Notes: a model not told the origin generated them from the letters alone. A DNA stretch of 55,120 bases from Candidatus Epulonipiscium sp. (GCA_012524135.1 JAAYSE010000081.1:1-55120); one strand, 5' to 3'; positions 41,888 through 51,308 are shown, counted from the stretch's first letter. Numbers and translations are program-made.

Positions 41888-43162
41888 ATGACAAAAAATA
41901 ATCAAATCATAAATAATAATAATATAATAATTTCTCCAGCAAAAAAAATAATATTGGGTCTGCAACATGTATTAGCAATGTTTGGTGCCACAGTATTAGT
42001 ACCTTTTTTAACAGGATTAGATCCATCTATATCTATTTTATGTGCAGGTATTGGAACTCTTATTTTTCATTTGTGTACAAAAGGAAAAGTTCCCGTGTTT
42101 TTAGGTTCAAGTTTTGCTTTTATTGGAGCTATTGCTTTAACTTTATCTCAACATGGAATTGGCGTTGTTAAAGGTGGAATTATTGCAGCAGGACTTATTT
42201 ATGTTATTATGTCTTATATTATTAAAAAATTTGGAGTAAATACTGTTCATTCATTTTTTCCGCCCATTGTAACAGGACCTATTGTAATGGTTATCGGACT
42301 ACGTTTGAGTCCAACTGCTTTACAAATGAGTGGTTATTTTTATGATACTAAAGCTCAAGTAAGTGAAATAAACCCTAAATATTTATTAATTGCAGGTATT
42401 GTTGTTATCACAATGATCCTTGTATCTATTTTTGCTAAAGGTTTTTTTAAATTAGTTCCCATTTTAATTTCTGTTTTAGTAGGTTATTTTGTTTCTATTT
42501 TATTCGGATTAGTTGAATTTGAACCTATCAAAGAAGCGGCATGGTTTGGTTTTTCTCCTATTGCATGGGAACATATAAAAACTTTTCCCGTTTTCAATCT
42601 AACAGGAATTTTAGCGATCGCTCCAATTGCCCTAGTTGTATTTATTGAACATATAGGTGACATTACAACAAATGGAGCTGTTGTTGGAAAAGACTTTTTC
42701 ATTGATCCTGGTATTCATCGTACTATGCTAGGAGATGGATTGGCAACGATTGTAGCCGGATTCTTAGGTGGCCCTGCCAATACAACTTATAGTGAAAATA
42801 CAGGAGTTCTTGCTGTTACAAAAGTATATGACCCTAGTATTTTACGAATTGCTGCTATTTTTGCTATTATATTAAGTTTTATTGGAAAATTTGGAGCCAT
42901 TATTCGTTCTATTCCTAATCCTGTTATGGGGGGAATTAGTATTATTTTATTTGGTATGATTGCCAGTGTTGGTGTTCGAACCTTAATAGAATCAAAATTA
43001 GAATTTAGTTATAGCAGAAATCTTATTATTTCATCACTTATTTTGGTATTAGGTATAGCAATTCAAGAAGTTCCTATTGTTGAAGGAATTAGTATTTCTG
43101 GTTTGGCTATTGCAGCCCTTGTTGGAGTTATATTAAATAAAATTTTACCTGAAAATATTTAA
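41888..43162 (+). CDS. Uracil permease (UraA/PyrP, NCS2 family); start ATG 41888
   Basis: GLQHVLAMFGATVLVPFLTGLDPSISIL, FLGSSFAFIGAI, NTTYSENTGVLAVTKVYDP. Confidence 0.95.
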   Translation: MTKNNQIINNNNIIISPAKKIILGLQHVLAMFGATVLVPFLTGLDPSISILCAGIGTLIFHLCTKGKVPVFLGSSFAFIGAIALTLSQHGIGVVKGGIIAAGLIYVIMSYIIKKFGVNTVHSFFPPIVTGPIVMVIGLRLSPTALQMSGYFYDTKAQVSEINPKYLLIAGIVVITMILVSIFAKGFFKLVPILISVLVGYFVSILFGLVEFEPIKEAAWFGFSPIAWEHIKTFPVFNLTGILAIAPIALVVFIEHIGDITTNGAVVGKDFFIDPGIHRTMLGDGLATIVAGFLGGPANTTYSENTGVLAVTKVYDPSILRIAAIFAIILSFIGKFGAIIRSIPNPVMGGISIILFGMIASVGVRTLIESKLEFSYSRNLIISSLILVLGIAIQEVPIVEGISISGLAIAALVGVILNKILPENI

Positions 43163-43202
43163 TATAATTATATGATCACTCCTTTTGTAATAGAAAAGAT
43201 TT

Positions 43203-43231
43203 CACAATTTATAATTTGTGGACATACACTA
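43203..43231 (+). promoter_or_regulatory. Candidate sigma-K (mother-cell) promoter of the Cu/Zn SOD gene
   Basis: CACA - 16 bp - CATACACTA matches the known sigma-K pattern mACm-N16-CATAnnnTA. Confidence 0.45.
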
Positions 43232-43276
43232 TATTACAAGTATAATTAGTTTCTATTATTTAGGAGGGATTAAATA

Positions 43277-43759
43277 ATGTTAGAATACAATACACAATTA
43301 TCTAAAGCTATTGCGTACATTCGTGGTGGCCCATTAGCACCTCAACTTCAGGGAATTATTGTTTTTAGAGATGTTCCTAATGGAGTAGAAATATATGTAC
43401 ACATACAGGGTTTACCAGCGTATCAACCTAGTCAATCTGGAAAGTCACCGATTGGACCTCATGGTTTTCATATTCATGAATTTGGGAATTGTAATATAGG
43501 TGATGTAGAAGAACCTTTTTTATCAGCGGGGGGACATTGGAATCCTGATCATCAACCCCATGGTAATCATGCTGGTGATTTTCCAGTATTATTTTCTAAT
43601 CATGGCACTGCAAAAATGTCATTTTTCACCAATCGGTTTACTGTTAATGATATTATTGGGAAAAGTATTATTATCCATGAGTCACCAGATGATTATCGCA
43701 CACAACCTGCAGGTAATTCAGGTAAAAGATTGGCTTGTGGCATTATACAACAACTATAA
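43277..43759 (+). CDS. sodC: Cu/Zn superoxide dismutase, no signal peptide
   Basis: GPHGFHIHEFGNC, AGGHWNPDHQPHGNHAGDFP, IIIHESPDDY, GNSGKRLACGII: all expected metal ligands, Cys pair and catalytic Arg present. Confidence 0.93.
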   Translation: MLEYNTQLSKAIAYIRGGPLAPQLQGIIVFRDVPNGVEIYVHIQGLPAYQPSQSGKSPIGPHGFHIHEFGNCNIGDVEEPFLSAGGHWNPDHQPHGNHAGDFPVLFSNHGTAKMSFFTNRFTVNDIIGKSIIIHESPDDYRTQPAGNSGKRLACGIIQQL

Positions 43760-43760
43760 T

Positions 43761-43798
43761 ATAAAAAACTCTCCTAGATTTCTAAGAGAGTTTTTTAT
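43761..43798 (+). terminator. Rho-independent terminator after sodC
   Basis: ataaaaaactctc ... gagagttttttat 13-bp stem. Confidence 0.75.
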
Positions 43799-43875
43799 AT
43801 TATTTCTTAAATGCCCTTTTCTTTCTTTCTATTTTTTGTTACACTTAATTACGAAGTGGAAATGGAGGAATGAAA

Positions 43876-44637
43876 ATGAACTATAAAAATAAAGTAATAC
43901 TTGTGACAGGTGGTGGGCAAGGGATTGGAGCATGTATTGCAAAATCCTATGCTCAAAAAGGTGCATTTGTGATTATCTGCGATGTAGATGAAGAAGCAGG
44001 AAAAGAAACAGAAGCCTATATATTAGACCAAAATCAATCGTGTTTATTTATTCATGTCGATTTAAGTAAGCCTAAGAGCATTGAAAAAATGATGGAAACG
44101 ATCTCTAATCGTTTTGAAAGAATTGATATTCTTATTAATAACGCAGCTATTTCTTGTGGTGGTACTTTATGTAGTAGGCCGATTGAAGAGTGGAATCATG
44201 TTATTGCAGTAAATTTAACAGGCCCTTACTTAGTAACCAAATCAATAATTCCTTTTATGTATAATGAAGGCGGAAATATTATTAATATTATATCTACTCG
44301 TGCACTAATGTCTGAACCACATACGGAACCCTATTCCGCATCTAAAGGAGGATTATTAGCACTTACGCATTCTTTAGCAGCTAGTTTAGGACCCAAAATA
44401 CGAGTTAATGCAATTAGTCCAGGTTGGATTGATGTATCGCAATGGAAAAAACAAAAAGATAGAAAGTTTATTCATTTATCAGAAAATGATCATGCACAAC
44501 ATTTAGTAGGAAGAGTAGGAGTTCCAGAAGATATTGCTCATGCTTGCCTTTTCCTTACATCAGAAGAAGCTAGCTTTATTACAGGTACTAATTTGATTAT
44601 TGATGGTGGTATGACCATTAAGATGATTTATGAATAA
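43876..44637 (+). CDS. Short-chain dehydrogenase/reductase (SDR)
   Basis: VTGGGQGIGACIAKSYA, INNAAIS, YSASKGGLLALTHSLAASLGPKIRVNAISPGWI, TGTNLIIDGGMT. Confidence 0.94.
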   Translation: MNYKNKVILVTGGGQGIGACIAKSYAQKGAFVIICDVDEEAGKETEAYILDQNQSCLFIHVDLSKPKSIEKMMETISNRFERIDILINNAAISCGGTLCSRPIEEWNHVIAVNLTGPYLVTKSIIPFMYNEGGNIINIISTRALMSEPHTEPYSASKGGLLALTHSLAASLGPKIRVNAISPGWIDVSQWKKQKDRKFIHLSENDHAQHLVGRVGVPEDIAHACLFLTSEEASFITGTNLIIDGGMTIKMIYE

Positions 44638-44649
44638 GGAGTTTTTAAA

Positions 44650-45210
44650 ATGGCAATGATAAAACGAAATCCTCAATATTTAAAAGAACAGAAAAAAAAA
44701 TATATTTTTTATACATTCATTTTATTAGTATTAATGTTATCTAACTATGTTTTTGGTTTATGGTTAACCAAAACTTCAAAAAATATATTTACAATAGTTT
44801 CAGTATTTTTTATTTTAGGTGTGGCACAAATGAGTGCTCGACTTGTTGTTTATCTTCCTTATAAAGATCCTCAAAAAGATTGGTTAGATCAATTTAAAGA
44901 TTTACCTGAATCCTATATTTTATGGAATAGTGCATTGATTACCAATGGACAAAAAAATGCATATTTTGATAGTTTACTTATAAGTAATTCAAAAATATAC
45001 TGTCTCAAACAAATAATGCCTTCTAAAAGTGAACAGTTGGAAACTATTATAATTTCCATTTTTGAAAAAAGAGGACTGGAAGATTCTTTAGAATTTATTT
45101 ATGGAAATCAAAAAGTAAGTTCTCTAATTTCTCAACTAAAAAAGAAACAATGTACAAATATATCTCAGCAAAAAGAATTTATACGAATTATTCGTATGTA
45201 TTCTTTATAA
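44650..45210 (+). CDS. Hypothetical two-TM membrane protein
   Basis: Intact 186-aa ORF with RBS (aaggag); two hydrophobic segments then a soluble domain; family not recognised. Confidence 0.75.
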   Translation: MAMIKRNPQYLKEQKKKYIFYTFILLVLMLSNYVFGLWLTKTSKNIFTIVSVFFILGVAQMSARLVVYLPYKDPQKDWLDQFKDLPESYILWNSALITNGQKNAYFDSLLISNSKIYCLKQIMPSKSEQLETIIISIFEKRGLEDSLEFIYGNQKVSSLISQLKKKQCTNISQQKEFIRIIRMYSL

Positions 45211-45267
45211 ATATATAATTTTTTAGTATATAAATAGTTATTAATAATTAAAACAAAGGGAGAGTCT

Positions 45268-46230
45268 ATGAAAGAATTAATCATTCAGACTAATGATAAA
45301 GATCAACGATTAGATAAGTTTTTAATGAAATATATGCATTTAGCTCCAAAAAGTTTTATTTACAAAATGCTTAGGAAAAAAAGAATTAAATATAATAATA
45401 AAAAAGCTATAGGAAATGAAATAATAAATGCAGGAGATAAAATACAATTTTATCTCCATGAAGAAACGATAAAAAAATTTCAAGAAAATGTAGCCTCCAA
45501 AATTTACCCAATGAACCTAACATTTAAAGTTATTTACGAAGATGAAAATATTTTAATTTGTGATAAACCTGTTGGTTTGTTAGTTCATCCAGATCAAGTG
45601 AATCAAAAAAACACATTATTAAATCAAGTTTTATATTATTTATATAAAAATTCTGAATATAATCCAGAACAAGAACAAGGTTTTATTCCAGGATTATGTA
45701 ACCGCTTAGATAGAAATACAAGTGGTTTAGTTATCGTGGGAAAAAATTTAAGTACCCTACAAGAAATTAATAAATTATTTAAATATCAAAAAATAGATCG
45801 CTATTATATGACAGTAGTTAAAGGGAAAATTATAAAAAAAGGAGAATTAGTAGATTATTATTCTAAAGATTATAATCAAAATAAAGGAAAACTGCATAAG
45901 AATCCTATCAAACAAAGTAAATTAATGAAAACATTTTATTCTCCAATTAAATGTGGATCTCAGAATACGTTGTTAGAAGTCAAGCTTATTACGGGACGTA
46001 CTCATCAAATTCGGTTACATTTATCTTCTATAGGACATCCTATCGCAGGAGATCCAAAATATGGAGATCTAAAATGGAATCAACAATTATATATGCAGTA
46101 TAAAATAAATCATCAATTATTACATGCATATAAAATAAAATTTTCAATGATGTCTAATCATTTACAATATTTAAATGGAAAAGAATTTATTTCTTATCCA
46201 CCAAAAATATTTTATCAAATAATGGAGTAA
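45268..46230 (+). CDS. RluA-family pseudouridine synthase (RluC-like paralog)
   Basis: ICDKPVGLLVHPDQ, NRLDRNTSGLVIVGKN, KLITGRTHQIRLHLSSIGHPIAGDPKYGD; N-terminal S4-like. Confidence 0.94.
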   Translation: MKELIIQTNDKDQRLDKFLMKYMHLAPKSFIYKMLRKKRIKYNNKKAIGNEIINAGDKIQFYLHEETIKKFQENVASKIYPMNLTFKVIYEDENILICDKPVGLLVHPDQVNQKNTLLNQVLYYLYKNSEYNPEQEQGFIPGLCNRLDRNTSGLVIVGKNLSTLQEINKLFKYQKIDRYYMTVVKGKIIKKGELVDYYSKDYNQNKGKLHKNPIKQSKLMKTFYSPIKCGSQNTLLEVKLITGRTHQIRLHLSSIGHPIAGDPKYGDLKWNQQLYMQYKINHQLLHAYKIKFSMMSNHLQYLNGKEFISYPPKIFYQIME

Positions 46231-46259
46231 GGAATTATTTGTATTTAAATTTTAATTTA

Positions 46260-47459
46260 TCATGAAGAAAAAGAATCTGGATATTTTTTAACCTGTATAA
46301 AATGTTGAATTTCTTTAGCAGTAAAACCGGCTTTTTTTAAGCAATGACTACATAAGTCTATATGATTAGATAATAAATAATAGTGTGCTGCTATTTCCCA
46401 CTTTTCTATTAGCTCTAAAAATTGTGCAGCTTTATAAGGATTTTCTATTTTTTTTATCCACTTTAAAGCTAGTTCTATTTTTTCTTGATTTATAAAATAA
46501 ATTACTGCTTTTTCAAAAAGCTGATATTTATCGTATAATTCTTCTAGTTTATTTATATTTTTTTGTTTCTCAAGATAATTGATAAAAATATGAGCCTGTT
46601 CATCTGTTTTAATCATTTTTTCAGCTGTTTCTACCATATGATGTTGAAGCAAAAGATGTATTGCTTCTTCGATTTTTTGTTCATGAACTAATAATTTAGT
46701 AGCTTCTTCGATATATCCTAATTCTTGATATAGGTGGATAGCTTTAGGAATATGAATATTTTCTAAATATTGAGCGGCTTGTAATAAATAACCTTCTTCT
46801 AATGCTTTATGAGCTAAATGCTCATAAATTCTTTGTACAATAATATCATTTTCTAAAATTTTTGCAGCGCTTATAGCTTTTTCCCAAATTTGCATACGAA
46901 TATAAAGTTTTAAAGCTTGTTCATAATTTTCTTTATCAAAAAAAGTATCTGCTTGTTTTTCAATAAATCGATATCCTCTTTTACGTTTTTCAGGATTATC
47001 TAATCGATCTATACAATCTAAAGCACGAAAGTGTTGTTCTAAATCCATATAACATTCTGCTGCTTTATCCCATAAATTTAATTTTTTATATAAAGAAGCA
47101 GCTTTTATTTTATCAAAATAAGAATACATATGAGCAGCTTTATTTAATAAGCCCTGTTTTTCACAAAAAGGAGCACCAAGCTCATATAACTCATACAATT
47201 CTACTGTATGAAGAGCTTTTTCACATTCTTTATTTTTAATATAGTAATAAAATACACTTTCATAATCTTTTAATATCTTACTTATTTCAATTACTTTAGA
47301 CCAATTTTCTAATTGAATGTATTTTTTTCGTGCTATTCTATAATAACCTTTGCGTTCTAAAAAAAGAGCTTGCTCTTTTATGGGTAAAGAAAAGTACTGT
47401 ACTTCTTTTTTTATCCATTTTTCGCATTTTTCAAACATATTCATGAAAAGATCCATCAT
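46260..47459 (-). CDS. TPR/clathrin-like alpha-solenoid repeat protein, function unknown
   Basis: Multiple helical-hairpin repeats (e.g. LWDKAAECYMDLEQHFRALDCI, NYEQALKLYIRMQIWEKAISAAKIL, NPYKAAQFLELIEKWEIAAHYYLL). Confidence 0.75.
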   Translation of the reverse strand: MMDLFMNMFEKCEKWIKKEVQYFSLPIKEQALFLERKGYYRIARKKYIQLENWSKVIEISKILKDYESVFYYYIKNKECEKALHTVELYELYELGAPFCEKQGLLNKAAHMYSYFDKIKAASLYKKLNLWDKAAECYMDLEQHFRALDCIDRLDNPEKRKRGYRFIEKQADTFFDKENYEQALKLYIRMQIWEKAISAAKILENDIIVQRIYEHLAHKALEEGYLLQAAQYLENIHIPKAIHLYQELGYIEEATKLLVHEQKIEEAIHLLLQHHMVETAEKMIKTDEQAHIFINYLEKQKNINKLEELYDKYQLFEKAVIYFINQEKIELALKWIKKIENPYKAAQFLELIEKWEIAAHYYLLSNHIDLCSHCLKKAGFTAKEIQHFIQVKKYPDSFSS

Positions 47460-47628
47460 TTTACATCACCTAATTTAAGTATAATCGTTCCCCTTTATAA
47501 AATCAATAAACAAAAATAGATTAATTTTCTTATATCTTGTATAATAGAAAATTATATATGTGTTATTATTTTAAAAGAGACCTCTTTAGTTATAAGATAA
47601 AAAATTGCAAAAAAGTGAGGCGATCTTT

Positions 47629-48171
47629 ATGGGTTATTGGAATACAAGAGGACTACGTGGTAGTACATTAGAAGAATTAATTAATCTAACAAATGAATTA
47701 TATTATTCAAAAAAATTAGCTCTTGTTCAAAAAATACCTACACCAATTAAGCCAATTAAAATCAATAAAGAAAATCGTACTATTACACTTGCTTATTTTG
47801 AACAAAAAAGTACGGTAGATTATATAGGAGTAGTACAGGGAATTCCTATCTGCTTTGATGCTAAGGAAACAAGTCAAAAATATTTGCCACTTCAAAATAT
47901 TCATGATCATCAAATACAGTTTATGTCTTGTTTTGAAGAACAAGAAGGAGTTGCTTTTTTACTTGTTTATTTTTCTTATTATAATAAATATTTTTTTCTT
48001 CCTTTTTCCATATTAAAAAATTGGTGGAATCAGGCACAAAATGGTGGAAGAAAATCTATTCCTTATAGAGTTTTTCCTGAAAAATTTTGTATTGAAAATA
48101 AAAATGGAGCTTATGTTCATTATTTAGAAGCTTTAAATACATATTTACTATCTAAAACTAGAAATAGATAG
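47629..48171 (+). CDS. recU: Holliday junction resolvase RecU; start ATG 47629
   Basis: GYWNTRGLRGSTLEELINLTNELY, KIPTPIKPIKI, STVDYIGVVQGIPICFDAKET, FEEQEGVAFLLVYF. Confidence 0.95.
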   Translation: MGYWNTRGLRGSTLEELINLTNELYYSKKLALVQKIPTPIKPIKINKENRTITLAYFEQKSTVDYIGVVQGIPICFDAKETSQKYLPLQNIHDHQIQFMSCFEEQEGVAFLLVYFSYYNKYFFLPFSILKNWWNQAQNGGRKSIPYRVFPEKFCIENKNGAYVHYLEALNTYLLSKTRNR

Positions 48172-48243
48172 TATAAAAATGCAAATAATGTATAAAACAA
48201 ATAAAAAATGTTGATACTCCTAGATGGTAAAAGGAGTGTTTCT

Positions 48244-49542
48244 ATGAAAAAAAAGTATTGGTCTATTATTTATGGAAGTATTATTATCATATTTTTTATT
48301 TGTTGTTTTATAAATCAATCTCATTCTAGTGTCTCTACTAATCCACATGATAAACAAACTATATCTTCAGAACAATTTTTAATAGAAATTCCTTATCAAT
48401 TATGGATAGAAGAAAATAATTATTGTTTGAATCTTTATGAACCAATAGAAGGATGTTACATAGGCGCTTATATTTTAGCTAATAAGTATGTTGATTTTGA
48501 TATTCAAGAATTTGAAAAGAAAGTTCAAAAACCCCATAGTACTTATATGTATAATCTTAAATTAGGAGAACCTTTTCCTTTGGACTGGGTCTTAGATTGT
48601 ACCAGTCAAATGAAAGTACCACATATTATTATTCATCCTCCTTCTCATTTATTTCCTTATCAAGAACATTTATTAGAACAAACATCTAAGGAATTTGGAG
48701 AATTTTTTATCCCTATGTTTGTACAATTATATCCTAATTTTACAGATTATATGGGTAGTCCTAGTGAATACAAAAATTTTTTTCAAACAGCTTCTCGTAT
48801 TTTTAAAAAAAATGCTCCCAATGTTAGTATAGTTTGGAGTTTACCTGTTGAAAACCTTTATCATAGTTTTTTATATGATCCTGGTGACGTATCTATGGAC
48901 TGGATTGGGATTCATGTGAATATTTCTACTAAAGAACAAGAAAAAAATAATAATAAAGATATTTTACAATCTATATATGATTTTTATATTACTTATCAAC
49001 ATAGAAAACCTTTAATGATTTCTCAATTAGAAATTGCTCACTATTCAACTAAAAATCATAGTTACTATATTAATGAGACCAAAACAATATTGAAAGAAAT
49101 TTATGATAAAATTAAAACTATGTATCCAAGAATTAAAGCTATTCAGTATATGAATACTTATCAAAAAGAAATAAATTCCTTAAATCATACCTATGAAAAC
49201 TTTAGTATAACAGAACAACCTGAAATATTAGATACGTATAAAAATCTGATTGCTTCTTCTCATTATTTAGAAAATATAGATGTACAATCTAATGGAGAAG
49301 TTTACCCTCAATGGATTTTACTTGATACTCCTATATATTATTTGAATGAGAAACTTTATGTATCAGATTATTTTTTTGCTCAACCCTATATACAAACAAA
49401 GTTTAATAATTTAGTAAAAAAACCTATCATTATAAAAAATCAAAAATTATATTCACTAGAAAGTATTTGTAAGGATATTGGATATAAACTAAAAATGAAT
49501 CAAAGAAAAAACTGTATTTATTTAACATTCGATAGGAGTTAG
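48244..49542 (+). CDS. Membrane-anchored degenerate GH26-like (TIM-barrel glycosidase-like) protein with C-terminal stalk/Cu-amine-oxidase-N-like domain; start ATG 48244
   Basis: N-terminal TM; YIGAYI ... [11 protein letters not shown] ... [33 protein letters not shown] ... [11 protein letters not shown] pattern resembles GH26; C-terminal [37 protein letters not shown]. Confidence 0.55.
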   Translation: MKKKYWSIIYGSIIIIFFICCFINQSHSSVSTNPHDKQTISSEQFLIEIPYQLWIEENNYCLNLYEPIEGCYIGAYILANKYVDFDIQEFEKKVQKPHSTYMYNLKLGEPFPLDWVLDCTSQMKVPHIIIHPPSHLFPYQEHLLEQTSKEFGEFFIPMFVQLYPNFTDYMGSPSEYKNFFQTASRIFKKNAPNVSIVWSLPVENLYHSFLYDPGDVSMDWIGIHVNISTKEQEKNNNKDILQSIYDFYITYQHRKPLMISQLEIAHYSTKNHSYYINETKTILKEIYDKIKTMYPRIKAIQYMNTYQKEINSLNHTYENFSITEQPEILDTYKNLIASSHYLENIDVQSNGEVYPQWILLDTPIYYLNEKLYVSDYFFAQPYIQTKFNNLVKKPIIIKNQKLYSLESICKDIGYKLKMNQRKNCIYLTFDRS

Positions 49543-49547
49543 ACAAA

Positions 49548-49843
49548 ATGTTATATGTTTATGATGAACAATGGCCTTGGGAATTAATACAATGGTATTT
49601 AAAAAACAAACGTGATTTACCTTGGAGAAATAAAAAAGATCCGTATAGTATTTGGATTTCAGAAATTATGTTACAACAAACTATTGGAAAATGAAAGTGT
49701 ATATTTGTGAATTATTATCACAAGATATTTTAGAAACAATGCAATGGGTTTCTTTTAAAATGATAAATAATCTAACCATTCCTACCGCATATCAAAATAT
49801 TAAAAAAAATATTTTTAATAATTCATATTATCAACAAAAATAA
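49548..49843 (+). pseudogene. mutY: Internally deleted, frameshifted adenine glycosylase mutY remnant
   Basis: Frame from ATG 49548: [48 protein letters not shown] (MutY N-terminus), then in another frame [39 protein letters not shown] (MutY C-terminal-like); HhH/Fe-S core missing. Confidence 0.82.
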
Positions 49844-49883
49844 TATTCTGATTTAACTCATTACTTGTTATAGTAATATTTTT

Positions 49884-49935
49884 TAAGACCAGATAGATTG
49901 AATCAATATTGATTGAATCTATCTGGTCTTATTTT
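49884..49935. terminator. Long hairpin, possible bidirectional terminator between the mutY remnant and the his operon
   Basis: aagaccagatagatt pairs with aatctatctggtctt (15 bp perfect), one G-G mismatch, then further pairs; flanked by T-rich/A-rich tracts. Confidence 0.75.
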
Positions 49936-49961
49936 AAAGTTAACAAAATGTTTAAAAAAAG

Positions 49962-49990
49962 TTGACAAATAGGTTAATTCCTATTATAAT
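49962..49990 (+). promoter_or_regulatory. Sigma-A promoter of the his operon
   Basis: TTGACA (49962-49967) - 17 bp - TATAAT (49985-49990), perfect hexamers. Confidence 0.88.
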
Positions 49991-50004
49991 AATTTAATAG
50001 GTTA
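49968..50004. promoter_or_regulatory. Candidate repressor operator: dyad AATAGG-N6-CCTATT in the spacer plus a repeated AATAGGTTA downstream
   Basis: aataggttaattcctatt (49968-49985) and aataggtta again at 49996-50004. Confidence 0.4.
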
Positions 50005-50045
50005 TTACTCTACTTTGTTAAAGTAGGAAAGCGAAGGTGAATTAA

Positions 50046-51308
50046 ATGAACGAAAAACAGCTTCATACTCCAGAAGGTGTACGAGATATATTATTTATGG
50101 AATGTCATCAGAAAAATAGTATAGAACAAAAAATTCAAGCTATTTTTCATCATCACGGATTTTGGCAGATAGAAACACCAACTTTTGAATATTTTGAAGT
50201 ATTTTCAAATGGAAAAAATAATATGGATTCAAAACAAGTATATAAATTTTTTAATCGAGAAGGTAATATTCTTGCTCTACGTCCAGATATGACTCCTCCT
50301 ATTGCTAGAATTAGTACAACAAGTTATAAAGAAACAATAAAACCGTTACGTCTTTGTTATTTAGGAAATGTTTTTCGCTATAATGAAACTTATCAAGGTA
50401 AAATGCATGAATTTACTCAAGCTGGCGTTGAAATTATTGGAATTGACTCTATGGAAGTAGATGCAGAAGTATTAGCCCTAAGTGTTCAAAGTTTAATAGC
50501 TTCTGGACTCAATGAATTTCAAATTAATATAGGTAATGTAGATTTTTTCAAAGGAATAGTATTGGAAGCAGGTTTTGATGAAAAAACAGGTAAAAAAATT
50601 CGTAAATTTATTGATACAAAAGATTATATAGGAATAGAGGAAATTATTACTAGACATCCCTTATCACCTACTCTAAAGCAATTATTTTTAGAACTTCCTC
50701 AATTATTTGGAAATATTGATATATTAACTAAAGCGAAAACTATGATACAACATCCTAAAGCAATCCAGGCTTTAGAAAAACTACAAAATCTATATCATAT
50801 TTTATGTGATTATGAAATAGAGGATTATATTTCATTTGATCTAGGTATGGTAAGTGGGCTTGAATATTATACAGATATTTTCTTTCGTGGCTATACATCT
50901 GGAAGTGGATCACCTATTTTATATGGTGGGCGTTATGATGGATTATTAGAAAAATACGGGTCTTCACAACCAGCCGTAGGATTTGCCTTGATAACCAATC
51001 AATTGTTACATGTATTAAAACAAAAACAAATTAAGATTCCGATCAAAACAGCAGATACTTTATTAGTTTATTCAGAAATAGGACGTAAAAAAGCAATAAA
51101 GATAGGTAATGTTTTGCGTAATCAAGGTTTATTTGTAGAAAATAGCTTACTAGGAGATAATATTGAAAAAAATATACAGTATGCGAAATGCAAAAGTATT
51201 AATGGAATTATATATTTTAAAGATGAAAATGATATACAACTAATGAATCTAAAAACAGGACATATTTCTTACACTACTATATCAGATCTAATACATAATA
51301 TAGGATAG
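50046..51308 (+). CDS. hisZ: ATP phosphoribosyltransferase regulatory subunit
   Basis: HisRS-like paralog: HTPEGVRDILF, LRPDMTPPIARI, RLCYLGNVFRYNE; next to short-form hisG. Confidence 0.95.
   Translation: MNEKQLHTPEGVRDILFMECHQKNSIEQKIQAIFHHHGFWQIETPTFEYFEVFSNGKNNMDSKQVYKFFNREGNILALRPDMTPPIARISTTSYKETIKPLRLCYLGNVFRYNETYQGKMHEFTQAGVEIIGIDSMEVDAEVLALSVQSLIASGLNEFQINIGNVDFFKGIVLEAGFDEKTGKKIRKFIDTKDYIGIEEIITRHPLSPTLKQLFLELPQLFGNIDILTKAKTMIQHPKAIQALEKLQNLYHILCDYEIEDYISFDLGMVSGLEYYTDIFFRGYTSGSGSPILYGGRYDGLLEKYGSSQPAVGFALITNQLLHVLKQKQIKIPIKTADTLLVYSEIGRKKAIKIGNVLRNQGLFVENSLLGDNIEKNIQYAKCKSINGIIYFKDENDIQLMNLKTGHISYTTISDLIHNIG

Noticed and set aside
43560-43886. 108-aa + strand ORF overlapping sodC in another frame
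   Set aside because: Out-of-frame reading of sodC and its terminator; sodC itself is unambiguous.
49652-49843. 63-aa ORF called as a stand-alone gene
   Set aside because: Its first codons are an alternate frame of the mutY N-terminus and the rest is the mutY C-terminal remnant; no RBS at its start.
49991-50045. T-box riboswitch upstream of hisZ
   Set aside because: Leader is only about 55 nt from the promoter and lacks T-box sequence or an antiterminator.
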